This document shows, piece after piece, positions 1 through 8,376 of a DNA stretch of 64,000 nucleotides. Under the pieces are notes generated by a model. It saw only the letters and a list, made by a program, of their open reading frames with translations, was not told the DNA's origin and did no database searches. Position 1 is the first letter of the stretch, and each line of letters begins with the position of its first letter. Where the stretch lies: contig NZ_CP139438.1 of NCBI RefSeq assembly GCF_034258515.1, forward strand, positions 806,001 through 870,000, given 5' to 3'. The DNA is from Pseudarthrobacter oxydans. GTDB lineage: Bacteria > Actinomycetota > Actinomycetes > Actinomycetales > Micrococcaceae. Made by a program: the position numbers and the translations under genes.

Positions 1-879
1 GACGCGGTCCGTTCCTTCTGGCTCACTGACCGCGCCGCCCTGGATGCTGGCGGGCACGGCGGGCCCATGGCCAAACTCGCGGACTCGCTGTCCGGTTCCG
101 CCGCCCTCTTCCAGCCTTCCGGACGTTCCCGCCTGGCGTCAGTCAACTTCATCACCTCCCACGACGGCTTCACCCTCAATGACCTGGTCTCCTTTGACCG
201 CAAGCACAACGAGGCCAATGGCGAGGAGAACAGGGACGGGCACGGGGATAACCGGAGCTACAACCACGGCGTGGAAGGTCCCACCGAGGACGGCGCGATC
301 CTCGCCAAGCGTGCCCAGGCCCGCCGCAACTTGATGGCGTCCATGCTGGTTTCCCTGGGCGTTCCCATGATCACCGCCGGCGACGAACTGGCGCGGACCC
401 AGCAGGGAAACAACAATGCCTACTGCCAGGACAACCCGCTCGCATGGCTGGACTGGACCCTTACTCCCGAGTCCCACGAAATGCTCCGCAGCACCAAGCG
501 CTTCATCCGCCTGCGCAAGGAGTTCCTCGCGGCCCAGCCCCACGACTTCCCTGTCCGGGACGAGCAGTCCTACCTGTACTGGTTCGACCAGAACGGCCAC
601 CCGATGTCCATGGAGCGCTGGAACGATCCCCACAACCGCGTCCTGCAACTCCTCCTGGGCTCGGACAACGGCGGCTTTGCGGGGTTGATGGTGGTGAACG
701 GCAGCGCTTCGGACCTGCAGGTCACGCTGCCGCGCGTTCCGGCCGGGACCACAGCCCCGCGGATGTTCGAGCTCCGGCTGACTACCTCGCCACTGCATGA
801 GGCACGCCAGGGCGGGCAGGTTGCCTCGGGGGAGAAGGACCTTGTGGAGGCCTATTCCATCAGCATCTACCGCAGCTAG
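1..879 (+). CDS. glgX: Glycogen debranching enzyme GlgX, C-terminal part (5' end outside window)
   Basis: The frame is open from the first base of the window, so this is the last 292 residues of a longer protein; full-length GlgX is usually about 700 residues. The visible part carries the end of the GH13 catalytic barrel, including FITSHDGFTL at about residues 50-59, whose His-Asp pair matches the conserved transition-state-stabilising Asp region. It is followed by the Asn/Asp-rich NRDGHGDNRSYNHG segment typical of GlgX/TreX and a C-terminal beta-sandwich. The family hydrolyses alpha-1,6 branches of phosphorylase-limit glycogen in the cytoplasm. It fits the glucan genes that follow (glgP, glgE, treS, glgB). 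The gene ends 18 bp before a same-strand RNase gene, so the two are probably co-transcribed. Sequence alone cannot separate a glycogen (GlgX) from a trehalose-pathway (TreX) role. Confidence 0.93.
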   Translation, partial: DAVRSFWLTDRAALDAGGHGGPMAKLADSLSGSAALFQPSGRSRLASVNFITSHDGFTLNDLVSFDRKHNEANGEENRDGHGDNRSYNHGVEGPTEDGAILAKRAQARRNLMASMLVSLGVPMITAGDELARTQQGNNNAYCQDNPLAWLDWTLTPESHEMLRSTKRFIRLRKEFLAAQPHDFPVRDEQSYLYWFDQNGHPMSMERWNDPHNRVLQLLLGSDNGGFAGLMVVNGSASDLQVTLPRVPAGTTAPRMFELRLTTSPLHEARQGGQVASGEKDLVEAYSISIYRS

Positions 880-897
880 GCACCCGGGATTTCCAGA

Positions 898-1368
898 ATG
901 CGCAACCGTTCCGTCCTGCCCCTGTTGCTGGCGGGCCTGATGGTGCTTGCTTTCCTGGCCTTCGGCGGCACGGGCTTCCTCGGCCAGCTGACGGAAACTA
1001 CGACGCCGGAGGGCACCTCCAGTGCCATGCCTGCGCCCGGCGCCGGGCCCGGGACCAGCGCCCCTGGACAGGATAACCCTTCGGGGCTGCCGGAGGTTCG
1101 TGAGTCCGCGCTCCCGGTGGAGGGCCGCAGGGTTCTCGAACTCATCCGCGCGGGCGGACCGTACCGCTACAGCCAGGACGGCCAGGCCTTCGGTAACTTC
1201 GAGCGCCTCCTGCCACGGCGGGACAGGGGCTATTACCGCGAGTACACAGTGCCAACGCCCGGGGAATCGGACAGGGGAGCGCGCCGCATCGTGGCCGGCG
1301 CCGACGGCGAGAAGTACTACACGGACGATCACTACGAGTCATTCAGATACATAGCGGAAGGCAGCTGA
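898..1368 (+). CDS. Barnase/RNase Sa-type guanyl-specific ribonuclease with N-terminal membrane/signal segment
   Basis: This 156-residue protein has a hydrophobic segment at about 6-27, a Pro/Gly/Ser-rich linker to about 65, and a compact microbial ribonuclease domain at about 74-153. The domain aligns by eye with Streptomyces RNase Sa: GPYRYSQDGQAFGN, YYREYTV, RGARRIV and DDHYESF. The catalytic triad is intact: Glu115 as general base, Arg130, and His145 as general acid. The family cleaves single-stranded RNA after guanosine. No clear signal-peptidase AxA site follows the hydrophobic stretch, so the protein may be secreted or stay anchored with the nuclease outside the cell. The next gene, 8 bp downstream, is a barstar homologue, which would protect the producer's cytoplasm. 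Fold and activity are well supported; whether it is nutritional or a competition toxin is unknown. Confidence 0.9.
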   Translation: MRNRSVLPLLLAGLMVLAFLAFGGTGFLGQLTETTTPEGTSSAMPAPGAGPGTSAPGQDNPSGLPEVRESALPVEGRRVLELIRAGGPYRYSQDGQAFGNFERLLPRRDRGYYREYTVPTPGESDRGARRIVAGADGEKYYTDDHYESFRYIAEGS

Positions 1369-1376
1369 GCAAAGCC

Positions 1377-1733
1377 ATGAAGATCTACTCCGGCGACACC
1401 TGGACCCTTGAGGAGCTGCAGGAGCAGGTGGCCGACGCCGGACGCCGCAGCCTGGTGGTTCCCGCAGCCGACAGCAAGAAGGCTGTCCTGGAAACCTTCG
1501 GCGAGGTCCTTAACTTTCCCGAGCACTACGGCGTCAACCTCGACGCGCTCAACGATTCACTGCATGACTTCGCGGACAGCATCACGGATAACGGCAACGC
1601 TCCGGTCACGGTCCTGTGGCAGGTGGCTGCCCCCTTCCGCAGTGACAGGGCATTCGGGATCATCTGCGAGATCCTCCAGGACGCCGAGCGCTATGCGGGC
1701 AAGGACCTGGCGGTCACCGCCGTCCTGCTTTAG
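1377..1733 (+). CDS. Barstar-family ribonuclease inhibitor
   Basis: This 118-residue cytoplasmic protein resembles barstar (PF01337). The central segment YGVNLDALNDSLHDF matches the barnase-binding helix of barstar: Asp56 and Asp60 correspond to barstar Asp35 and Asp39, while the usual Trp38 is replaced by Asn59. The C-terminus ends in a beta strand (DLAVTAVLL) as in barstar. It lies 8 bp after the RNase gene, which strongly suggests an enzyme/immunity pair made from one transcript. Barstars block the active site of barnase-like RNases by tight 1:1 binding. Its stop codon interleaves with the stop of the convergent downstream gene, so no terminator fits between them. Confidence 0.88.
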   Translation: MKIYSGDTWTLEELQEQVADAGRRSLVVPAADSKKAVLETFGEVLNFPEHYGVNLDALNDSLHDFADSITDNGNAPVTVLWQVAAPFRSDRAFGIICEILQDAERYAGKDLAVTAVLL

Positions 1734-3511
1734 GTGCGTTCTTCGTGGCCCGTGTAGGTCGCAAGGAGATCCAGGGCCCTGCCGCCGTCGTCCTCTGCAG
1801 CCAGTCCCTTGCGCATGCTGTCCGCCTTCTCCCTGCCGGCCGGGAACGGCGGCAGGAGGGGGATTTCAGGATCTGTCAGTACCTCGATCACCACTGGCCG
1901 GTCTGCCGCGAACGCCTGCTCCCAGGCATCGCCAAGAAGCCCAGGATCCTCCACCCGGATGCCTTTCAAACCCAATAGGTCCGCGTAGCCCGCGAACGGA
2001 AAGTCCGGCAGTTCCTGGCTTGCGGCGAACCGCGGCTCGCCCTCGGACTCCCGCTGCTCCCACGTCACCTCGGTGAGTTCCCTGTTGTTGAACACGCAGA
2101 CCACGAACCGCGGATCGACCCACTGGCGCCAACGGTGGGCGACAGTCACCAGTTCGGCGATGCCGATCATCTGCATGGCGCCGTCACCGGCCAGGGCCAC
2201 AACCGGCCGGTCCGGCTGCGCCAGTTTCGCGGCAATGCCGTAGGGGAGGGAACACCCCATGCTGGCCAAGGTTCCGGAAAGGTGCGCCGGGACGCCCGGC
2301 GGAAGGACCAGTTGCCGGGCATACCAGTAAACGCAACTGCCGACGTCGATGCTCACCAAAGCGTTCCCGGGCAGCCGGCCGTTCAGTTCCCGGACCACCC
2401 GCTCGGGATTCACGGGGCTCGCCGGGACGGCAGCCCTTTCCACGGCCAATGCCCGCCACCGGGAGACTTCCCGCTCCACGTCGGTCCGCCATTGCCCGGG
2501 GGCGCGCGGTTGCAGCCTTTCCCCCAGTGCCTGCAGCGCCACAGCGGCGTCGCCCGCCAAACCCACCTCAACCGGGTAGCGGTTGCCGATTTTCCGTTCG
2601 TCGATGTCGATCTGGACAGCCCGGGCCGCGCCGGGCGGAGGATAGAACTCCGTCCAGGGATCATTGGAGCCCACAATCAGCAGCGCATCGCAGTTGCCCA
2701 GCAGGTGCGCGCTGGCGGTGGTTCCCAGGTGTCCCATGGTGCCCGCCGCAAACGGCAGGGTCTCATCCATGTAGGGCTTGCCAAGCAGGCTTGTGGCGAT
2801 TCCGGCGCCAAGCTTTTCGGCCACCGCCAGCACCTCCCCGGCGGCGTGCCGCGCCCCCTGGCCCACGAGCAGCGCGACCCGTTCCGAGGAGTTCAGGAGC
2901 GCTGCCGCAGCCTCCAGATCCTGATCCCGGGGCGTCCTGGTCGCTGTGCTCCACGAGGGCGCGGTGACCACAATGCCGTGTTCCTGTTCCAGCTCGGGCG
3001 CCGGTGCCGACTGGATGTCATGCGGGACGATGACCACGCAGGGCGAGGAGGTGGCCCTGGCGGTGCGGAAGGCCCGGTCCAGGACCATGGGGACCTGCTC
3101 CGGTGCGCTGACCTGCTGGACGAACTGGGCGGCCACGTCCTTGAACAGGACCGTAAGCTCGATCTCCTGCATATAGGCGGACCCCAGCACCGTGCGGCTT
3201 TGTTGCCCTACGATCGCCACTACCGGAACGCCGTCGAGCTTGGCGTCGTAGAGCCCGTTCAGCAGGTGGACGGCGCCGGGGCCCTGGGTGGAGGTGACCA
3301 CCCCCACCCCGCCGGTGTACTTGGCGTGGCCCACCGCCATGAAGGCAGCCGTCTCCTCATGACGGGCCTGGACGAACTCGACCCGGCCTTCGGCGCGGCG
3401 CAGTGCGCCCATGAAACCGTTGATCCCGTCGCCGCTGTAGCCGAAGACGCGGTCCACCCCCCAAATGCTGAGGCGTTCCACGATCACGTCGGATACAGTG
3501 CGTTCGGCCAT
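1730..3511 (-). CDS. Thiamine pyrophosphate-dependent enzyme, pyruvate oxidase/dehydrogenase (PoxB)-like
   Basis: This 593-residue protein has the three-domain plan of the acetolactate synthase/pyruvate oxidase family. The N-terminal pyrimidine-binding domain contains FGYSGDGINGFMGAL and the ARHEETAAF segment, whose Glu (about residue 51-52) activates TPP. A central Rossmann-like domain follows at about 200-330. The C-terminal diphosphate domain has LAGDGAMQMIG at about residue 440 with VVCVFNN after it, the GDG...N metal/TPP motif. The family decarboxylates pyruvate or another 2-oxoacid. E. coli PoxB passes electrons to ubiquinone from FAD; here FAD binding and a membrane-binding tail cannot be confirmed. 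It follows glgP by 32 bp on the same strand and may be co-transcribed. Acetolactate synthase or oxalyl-CoA decarboxylase are less likely. Confidence 0.8.
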   Translation of the reverse strand: MAERTVSDVIVERLSIWGVDRVFGYSGDGINGFMGALRRAEGRVEFVQARHEETAAFMAVGHAKYTGGVGVVTSTQGPGAVHLLNGLYDAKLDGVPVVAIVGQQSRTVLGSAYMQEIELTVLFKDVAAQFVQQVSAPEQVPMVLDRAFRTARATSSPCVVIVPHDIQSAPAPELEQEHGIVVTAPSWSTATRTPRDQDLEAAAALLNSSERVALLVGQGARHAAGEVLAVAEKLGAGIATSLLGKPYMDETLPFAAGTMGHLGTTASAHLLGNCDALLIVGSNDPWTEFYPPPGAARAVQIDIDERKIGNRYPVEVGLAGDAAVALQALGERLQPRAPGQWRTDVEREVSRWRALAVERAAVPASPVNPERVVRELNGRLPGNALVSIDVGSCVYWYARQLVLPPGVPAHLSGTLASMGCSLPYGIAAKLAQPDRPVVALAGDGAMQMIGIAELVTVAHRWRQWVDPRFVVCVFNNRELTEVTWEQRESEGEPRFAASQELPDFPFAGYADLLGLKGIRVEDPGLLGDAWEQAFAADRPVVIEVLTDPEIPLLPPFPAGREKADSMRKGLAAEDDGGRALDLLATYTGHEERT

Positions 3512-3543
3512 GGGTTCCTCTCGGAGGGTTCGGGGCAGGTGCC

Positions 3544-6162
3544 TTAGGCGTTGACGATCAGTCCCAGCTCGGCCTTCGAAGCGAGGGCGTCATGCCGCGG
3601 CAGGACCCGGACGGTGTACCCGAACGGTCCCGACCGGTCGATCACCAGCGAGCCGCTGAACAGGTGGCGCCCGCTGCCGAGGTCTTCCTGTACCTTCAGT
3701 TCCATCACGGTGATGTCGGTGAGGGTGTCGCTTTCCTCGGCCCTTCCATAGGCCACTTCCACGGATACGTCCTCCGGGGTGAGGCTGTGCAGCGCCACGT
3801 AGGCGTTGACCTGGAGCGTGTCGCCGATCTGGGGATCCTCGGAGACGCCCACGGAGTCCACGTGCTCCACGTGCACCAGCGGCCATGCCGAACGTACCTT
3901 TGCGGTCCAGGCCGCCAGGGTGCGGGCCTGAGAGTAGGAGTTGGCAGAGGCGTTCCGCCCCGCCTCCGCGGCCGGGCGGTAGAGGATGTTCACGTAGTCG
4001 CGGAGCATGCGTTCGGCGGAGACGGCCGGACCCAGGTGCGAGAGCGTGTGCTTGATCATGGAGACCCAGTGCGTGGGCACCTTCTCGGCCCCCGACGTCG
4101 AAGGGCCTGCTGCGCCTGCGCCGGCCGATACCGTGCTGCCGTAGAAGCGCGGGGCCACCTGGGTTTCAAGCAGCTCGTACAAAGCTGCTGCCTCGATGTC
4201 GTCGCGTTCCTCCGGCGATGCGCCGTTGTTGGCGGTGGGAATCGCCCAGCCGTTTTCGCCGTCGTACATTTCATCCCACCAGCCGTCCAGCACGGAGAGG
4301 TTCAGCGACCCGTTGAGCGCGGCTTTCATGCCCGATGTTCCGCAGGCCTCCAGCGGCCGGAGCGGGTTGTTGAGCCAGACGTCGCAGCCGGGGAACAGCG
4401 TCCGGGCCATCGCGATGTCGTAGTTGGGCAGGAAGGCGATGCGGTGGCGCACTTCGGGGTCGTCGGTGAACCTGACCAGGTCCTGGATCATCTTCTTGCC
4501 GGCGTCGTCAGCGGGGTGCGACTTGCCGGCAATGACCAGCTGGATGGGATGCTCCTTGTGCAGGAGCAGTGCCTTCAGGCGCTCAGGCTCGCGCAGCATC
4601 AGGGTGAGCCGCTTGTAGGTGGGAACGCGGCGGGCAAAACCGATGGTCAGGATGTCCGGGTCCAGGACATTGTCCGTCCAGCCCAGCTCCGCATCAGCGG
4701 CCCCGCGCTTCTTCCAGGAAGCCCGCAGGCGGCGGCGGACGTCCTCCACCAGGGCCGCCCGCATCTCGCGCCGCAGCGCCCAGACATCTGCGTCGCTGAC
4801 GTTGTAGGCGAGGTCCCACCGGCCGTTGGCTTCGGCTTCGCTGCCGAACTGGTCACGGGCGAGCTGCGAAATGCGGCTGTCCACCCACGTGGGCACGTGC
4901 ACGCCGTTCGTCACGGACGTGATGGGCACCTCGGAGTGGTCGAAGCCCGGCCACAGGGCGGAGAACATCCCGCGGGAAACTTCCCCGTGCAGCTTTGCGA
5001 CGCCGTTGGCGCGCTGCGCGAGGCGCAGGCCCATGATGGCCATGTTGAACACGGACGGGTTCCCGTCAGCGTAGTTCTCGCGGCCGAGTTCCAGGATCCT
5101 GTCCGTGGGAACGGCGGGTGCCAGGCCGGCCTGGAAGAAGTGGTGGATCTGGGCGATCTCGAACCTGTCGATGCCTGCCGGGACGGGGGTGTGCGTCGTG
5201 AAAACAGTGGACGCCCTGCCGGCTGCAAGGGCCTCGTCAAACGTCAGCGCCTGCTCTCCGGCCATGAGTTCCTGGATGCGTTCGATGCCAAGGAAACCGG
5301 CGTGGCCCTCATTGGTGTGGAACACCTCAGGGGCCGTAGTGCCGGTGAGCTGCTGGAAGGCGCGCAGGGCCTTGACCCCGCCCATGCCCAGCAGCAGCTC
5401 CTGCTGCAGGCGGTGGTCTCCGCCGCCGCCGTAGAGGCGGTCGGTGATGCTGCGGGCGGCGTCGTCATTGCCGGGGACGTTGGAGTCCAGGAGGAGCAGG
5501 GGGACGCGTCCGACGTCGGCCCGCCAGATGTGTGCCAGCAGGCGCCGGCCGTTGGGCAGGGGGAGCGAGATCTGCAGGGGGCGTCCGATGCCGTCCGGCG
5601 AAGGCTCGCGAAGCAGCGTGAGCGGCAGCCCGTCCGGGTCCAGGACCGGGTACGTCTCCTGTTGCCAGGCATCCCTGGACAGCGACTGCTTGAAGTAGCC
5701 GGCCTGGTACAGCAGGCCGACACCGATCAGCGGCACTCCAAGGTCCGAGGCCGCCTTCAGGTGGTCGCCGGCCAGGATTCCCAGGCCGCCTGAATACTGG
5801 GGGAGCACCTCGGTGATGCCGAATTCGGGCGAGAAATAGGCAATCGATGCAGGGGCATCCGGGCCGAGGCCCTGGTACCAGCGCGGCTCCTCGAGGTACC
5901 GGTCAAGGTCCTCCTCAGCGGCCCGCACGCGTTCCACCACCGCGCGGTTCGCGGCAAGCTGCTGGAATTCTTCGCGGCTAACCATCCCCAGGAAACCCAC
6001 CGGGTCCTGGCCGCTTTCCTCCCAAAGGCGGGGATTCAGCCCCGCGAAAAGTTCCCGCGTAGGGCGGTGCCAGGACCAGCGCAGGTTGCTCGCCAGGCGG
6101 GCCAGCGGCCGGATGGGTTCGGGGAGGACGGTACGGACGGTAAATCTGCGGATTGCCTTCAC
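3544..6162 (-). CDS. glgP: Alpha-glucan (glycogen/maltodextrin) phosphorylase
   Basis: This is an 872-residue GT35 phosphorylase of the actinobacterial type with the N-terminal DUF3417 domain (RFTVRTVLPEPIRPLARLAS onward). The PLP lysine lies in EACGTSGMKAALNGSLNLS at about residue 613, and the substrate-channel motif FHTNEGHAGFL is present. It removes glucose from non-reducing ends of alpha-1,4-glucans with phosphate, giving glucose-1-phosphate in the cytoplasm. I chose the GTG at 6160-6162 because similarity begins at VKAIRRFTVRTVLPE; the frame stays open to 6264 and an in-frame ATG lies at 6184-6186, but that upstream peptide has no family character. It is divergent from glgE across about 130 bp, so synthesis and breakdown genes share a promoter region. 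Confidence 0.93.
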   Translation of the reverse strand: MKAIRRFTVRTVLPEPIRPLARLASNLRWSWHRPTRELFAGLNPRLWEESGQDPVGFLGMVSREEFQQLAANRAVVERVRAAEEDLDRYLEEPRWYQGLGPDAPASIAYFSPEFGITEVLPQYSGGLGILAGDHLKAASDLGVPLIGVGLLYQAGYFKQSLSRDAWQQETYPVLDPDGLPLTLLREPSPDGIGRPLQISLPLPNGRRLLAHIWRADVGRVPLLLLDSNVPGNDDAARSITDRLYGGGGDHRLQQELLLGMGGVKALRAFQQLTGTTAPEVFHTNEGHAGFLGIERIQELMAGEQALTFDEALAAGRASTVFTTHTPVPAGIDRFEIAQIHHFFQAGLAPAVPTDRILELGRENYADGNPSVFNMAIMGLRLAQRANGVAKLHGEVSRGMFSALWPGFDHSEVPITSVTNGVHVPTWVDSRISQLARDQFGSEAEANGRWDLAYNVSDADVWALRREMRAALVEDVRRRLRASWKKRGAADAELGWTDNVLDPDILTIGFARRVPTYKRLTLMLREPERLKALLLHKEHPIQLVIAGKSHPADDAGKKMIQDLVRFTDDPEVRHRIAFLPNYDIAMARTLFPGCDVWLNNPLRPLEACGTSGMKAALNGSLNLSVLDGWWDEMYDGENGWAIPTANNGASPEERDDIEAAALYELLETQVAPRFYGSTVSAGAGAAGPSTSGAEKVPTHWVSMIKHTLSHLGPAVSAERMLRDYVNILYRPAAEAGRNASANSYSQARTLAAWTAKVRSAWPLVHVEHVDSVGVSEDPQIGDTLQVNAYVALHSLTPEDVSVEVAYGRAEESDTLTDITVMELKVQEDLGSGRHLFSGSLVIDRSGPFGYTVRVLPRHDALASKAELGLIVNA

Positions 6163-6294
6163 CTGCGTCACACTAACCGACAACATGGGCGGCCGGAACC
6201 AGCGCCGGGTTTCTTTTGGGTAAATGACGGGGGACGCGCAGAAACTGGTGCGCAGGCTTAGCAATCTTGCTCTTTTCTCGCTAACGTCGAGCCT

Positions 6295-8376
6295 GTGACG
6301 ACTAACTCAGGAACCAGCGCCGTATCAATGAAAATGTCGACCGGCTCCATCACTGATGGGCTGCGGTTCGGACGATTCCCGATCACCGCCGTGCAGCCCG
6401 TTGTGGAGGATGGAAAATTTCCGGCCAAGGCCTTGCCCGGCGAGGGAATCGTGGTGGGCGCCACCGCTTTCCGCGAAGGGCATGACCAACTCGGCGTCAG
6501 TGCCGTGCTCTTCGACCCCGAAGGCAATGAGCGCCAGAGGGTCAGGCTCGCGCCGCCGCGCGGGGAACGCGGCATGGGAACGGACCGCTGGGAAGGCGTG
6601 CTCACGCCGTCGGAAGAGGGGAACTGGTCCTTTGCCATCGAGGCCTGGCACGACCGCTACGGCACGTGGCACCACAACGCCGAGGTGAAGGTGGCCGCCG
6701 AAATCGACGTGGAGCTGATGCTGGCCGAAGGATCCGCGCTGCTCGGTGAAGCATCCGAAGACGACTCCCGCAGCGACTGGGACAGGGGCGTTCTCCGTGC
6801 GGCAGCCGACAGGCTCGCCGACACGTCGCTGAGCACGGAGGAGCGCCTCGGGGCCGGCTTCGGCCACGACGTGGCCGGCGTTGTGGCGCACCAGCCCATC
6901 CGCGAACTGGTGACCGTCTCCGAAAAGTTCCCGCTGAACGTTGAACGCGACCGTGCCGGACGGGGCGCCTGGTACGAGTTCTTTCCCCGCTCCGAAGGGG
7001 CCGTCAAGGATCACACCACAGGCACCTGGACCTCCGGAAACTTCCGCACCGCCGCCAGGCGGCTTGATGCCGTCGCCGCCATGGGCTTCGATGTTATCTA
7101 CATGCCGCCCATCCACCCCATCGGCGTGCAGCACCGCAAGGGCCCCAACAACACCTTGATCGCCGGCCCGAACGATCCCGGCTCGCCCTGGGCAATCGGC
7201 GCGGCCGAAGGCGGCCACGATGCCATCCATCCGGACCTCGGCACCTTCGAGGACTTCGACGCCTTCGTGGCGCGGGCAAACGAACTGGGCCTGGAAGTTG
7301 CCCTGGACCTCGCGCTCCAGGCGGCTCCGGACCATCCCTGGGTACAGTCGCATCCGGAGTGGTTCACCACCCGCGTGGACGGCAGCATTGCCTATGCCGA
7401 GAATCCGCCGAAGAAGTACCAGGACATTTATCCGCTCAATTTCGATAATGATCCCGAGGGGCTTTCAAACGAAATTCTGCGGATTGTGCTGCTGTGGGTG
7501 AGCCACGGCGTAAAGATTTTCCGCGTGGATAACCCGCACACCAAGCCGGTGTGGTTCTGGGAATGGCTTATTGCGCAGGTAAACAAAGAGGTTTCCGGCG
7601 TGGTGTTCCTGGCCGAGGCGTTCACGCGCCCAGCCATGATGCATGCGCTTGGCCGCGCGGGGTTCCAGCAGTCCTACACGTACTTCACCTGGCGGAACAC
7701 CAAGAAGGAGATCGAGTCTTACTTCACCGAGGTGAGCCACGAGTCAGCGGCCTTCTTCCGCCCCAACTTCTTCGTCAACACCCCGGACATCCTCACTGAA
7801 TACCTGCAGTTCGGCGGGCCGGCGGCGTTCAGGATCAGGGCCGCCCTGGCAGCGACGGCCAGTCCGTTGTGGGGCGTCTACGCGGGCTACGAGCTGTTCG
7901 AGCATGTGGCCAGGCCCGGCGCGGAGGAGTACATCGACAACGAAAAGTTCGAGTACAAGGAACGCGACTGGGACGCCGCGGCGCAATCCGGACGGACCCT
8001 CGCCCCGTACATCACCAGGCTCAACGAGATCAGGCATGCCCACCCCGCGCTGCAGGACCTGCAGAACCTGACCGTCCACCACAGCACGGACGACGCCACG
8101 GTGGTCTACTCCAAGCACAAGACCCTTCCTGACGGGTCCAAGGACACCCTGATCGTGGTGGTCAATGTGGATCCGCACGGGACCAGGGAATCCACGGTCT
8201 CGCTGGACCTGGCGGCCCTTGAACTCGACGCCCGGGACCTGACGCATAACGGCGGCTTCCACGTGGATGACCTCATCTCCGGTGAAAGCTGGGAGTGGGG
8301 CGAGTACAACTACGTCCGCCTCGACCCGCACGTGGAGCCCGCGCACATCCTGCGCGTGAGGAGAATGCATCAGTGA
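6295..8376 (+). CDS. glgE: Alpha-1,4-glucan:maltose-1-phosphate maltosyltransferase GlgE
   Basis: This 693-residue GH13_3 protein adds maltose units from maltose-1-phosphate to the non-reducing end of alpha-1,4-glucans. The N-terminal beta-sandwich domain begins at [12 protein letters not shown]. The barrel carries [17 protein letters not shown], the nucleophile in [10 protein letters not shown] (Asp412), the acid/base in FLAEAFTRP (Glu441) and the third Asp in NTPDILTEY (Asp498). The K-G-x-N-N motif and Asn after the nucleophile Asp are characteristic of GlgE, as opposed to amylases. Translation starts at GTG 6295. The stop overlaps the GTG of treS by 3 bases, indicating coupling. A stretch of about 180 bp around the nucleophile (7419-7600) is richer in A/T-ending codons than the rest. 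Confidence 0.96.
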   Translation: MTTNSGTSAVSMKMSTGSITDGLRFGRFPITAVQPVVEDGKFPAKALPGEGIVVGATAFREGHDQLGVSAVLFDPEGNERQRVRLAPPRGERGMGTDRWEGVLTPSEEGNWSFAIEAWHDRYGTWHHNAEVKVAAEIDVELMLAEGSALLGEASEDDSRSDWDRGVLRAAADRLADTSLSTEERLGAGFGHDVAGVVAHQPIRELVTVSEKFPLNVERDRAGRGAWYEFFPRSEGAVKDHTTGTWTSGNFRTAARRLDAVAAMGFDVIYMPPIHPIGVQHRKGPNNTLIAGPNDPGSPWAIGAAEGGHDAIHPDLGTFEDFDAFVARANELGLEVALDLALQAAPDHPWVQSHPEWFTTRVDGSIAYAENPPKKYQDIYPLNFDNDPEGLSNEILRIVLLWVSHGVKIFRVDNPHTKPVWFWEWLIAQVNKEVSGVVFLAEAFTRPAMMHALGRAGFQQSYTYFTWRNTKKEIESYFTEVSHESAAFFRPNFFVNTPDILTEYLQFGGPAAFRIRAALAATASPLWGVYAGYELFEHVARPGAEEYIDNEKFEYKERDWDAAAQSGRTLAPYITRLNEIRHAHPALQDLQNLTVHHSTDDATVVYSKHKTLPDGSKDTLIVVVNVDPHGTRESTVSLDLAALELDARDLTHNGGFHVDDLISGESWEWGEYNYVRLDPHVEPAHILRVRRMHQ

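Noticed and set aside
139..1332. Long minus-strand ORF opposite glgX and the RNase gene
   Set aside because: It is the antisense shadow of high-GC coding sequence; both genes on the plus strand have clear family motifs and the reverse product has none.
6163..6264. Longer glgP start at 6264
   Set aside because: The extra 34 residues lack family similarity and would overlap the divergent glgE promoter region.
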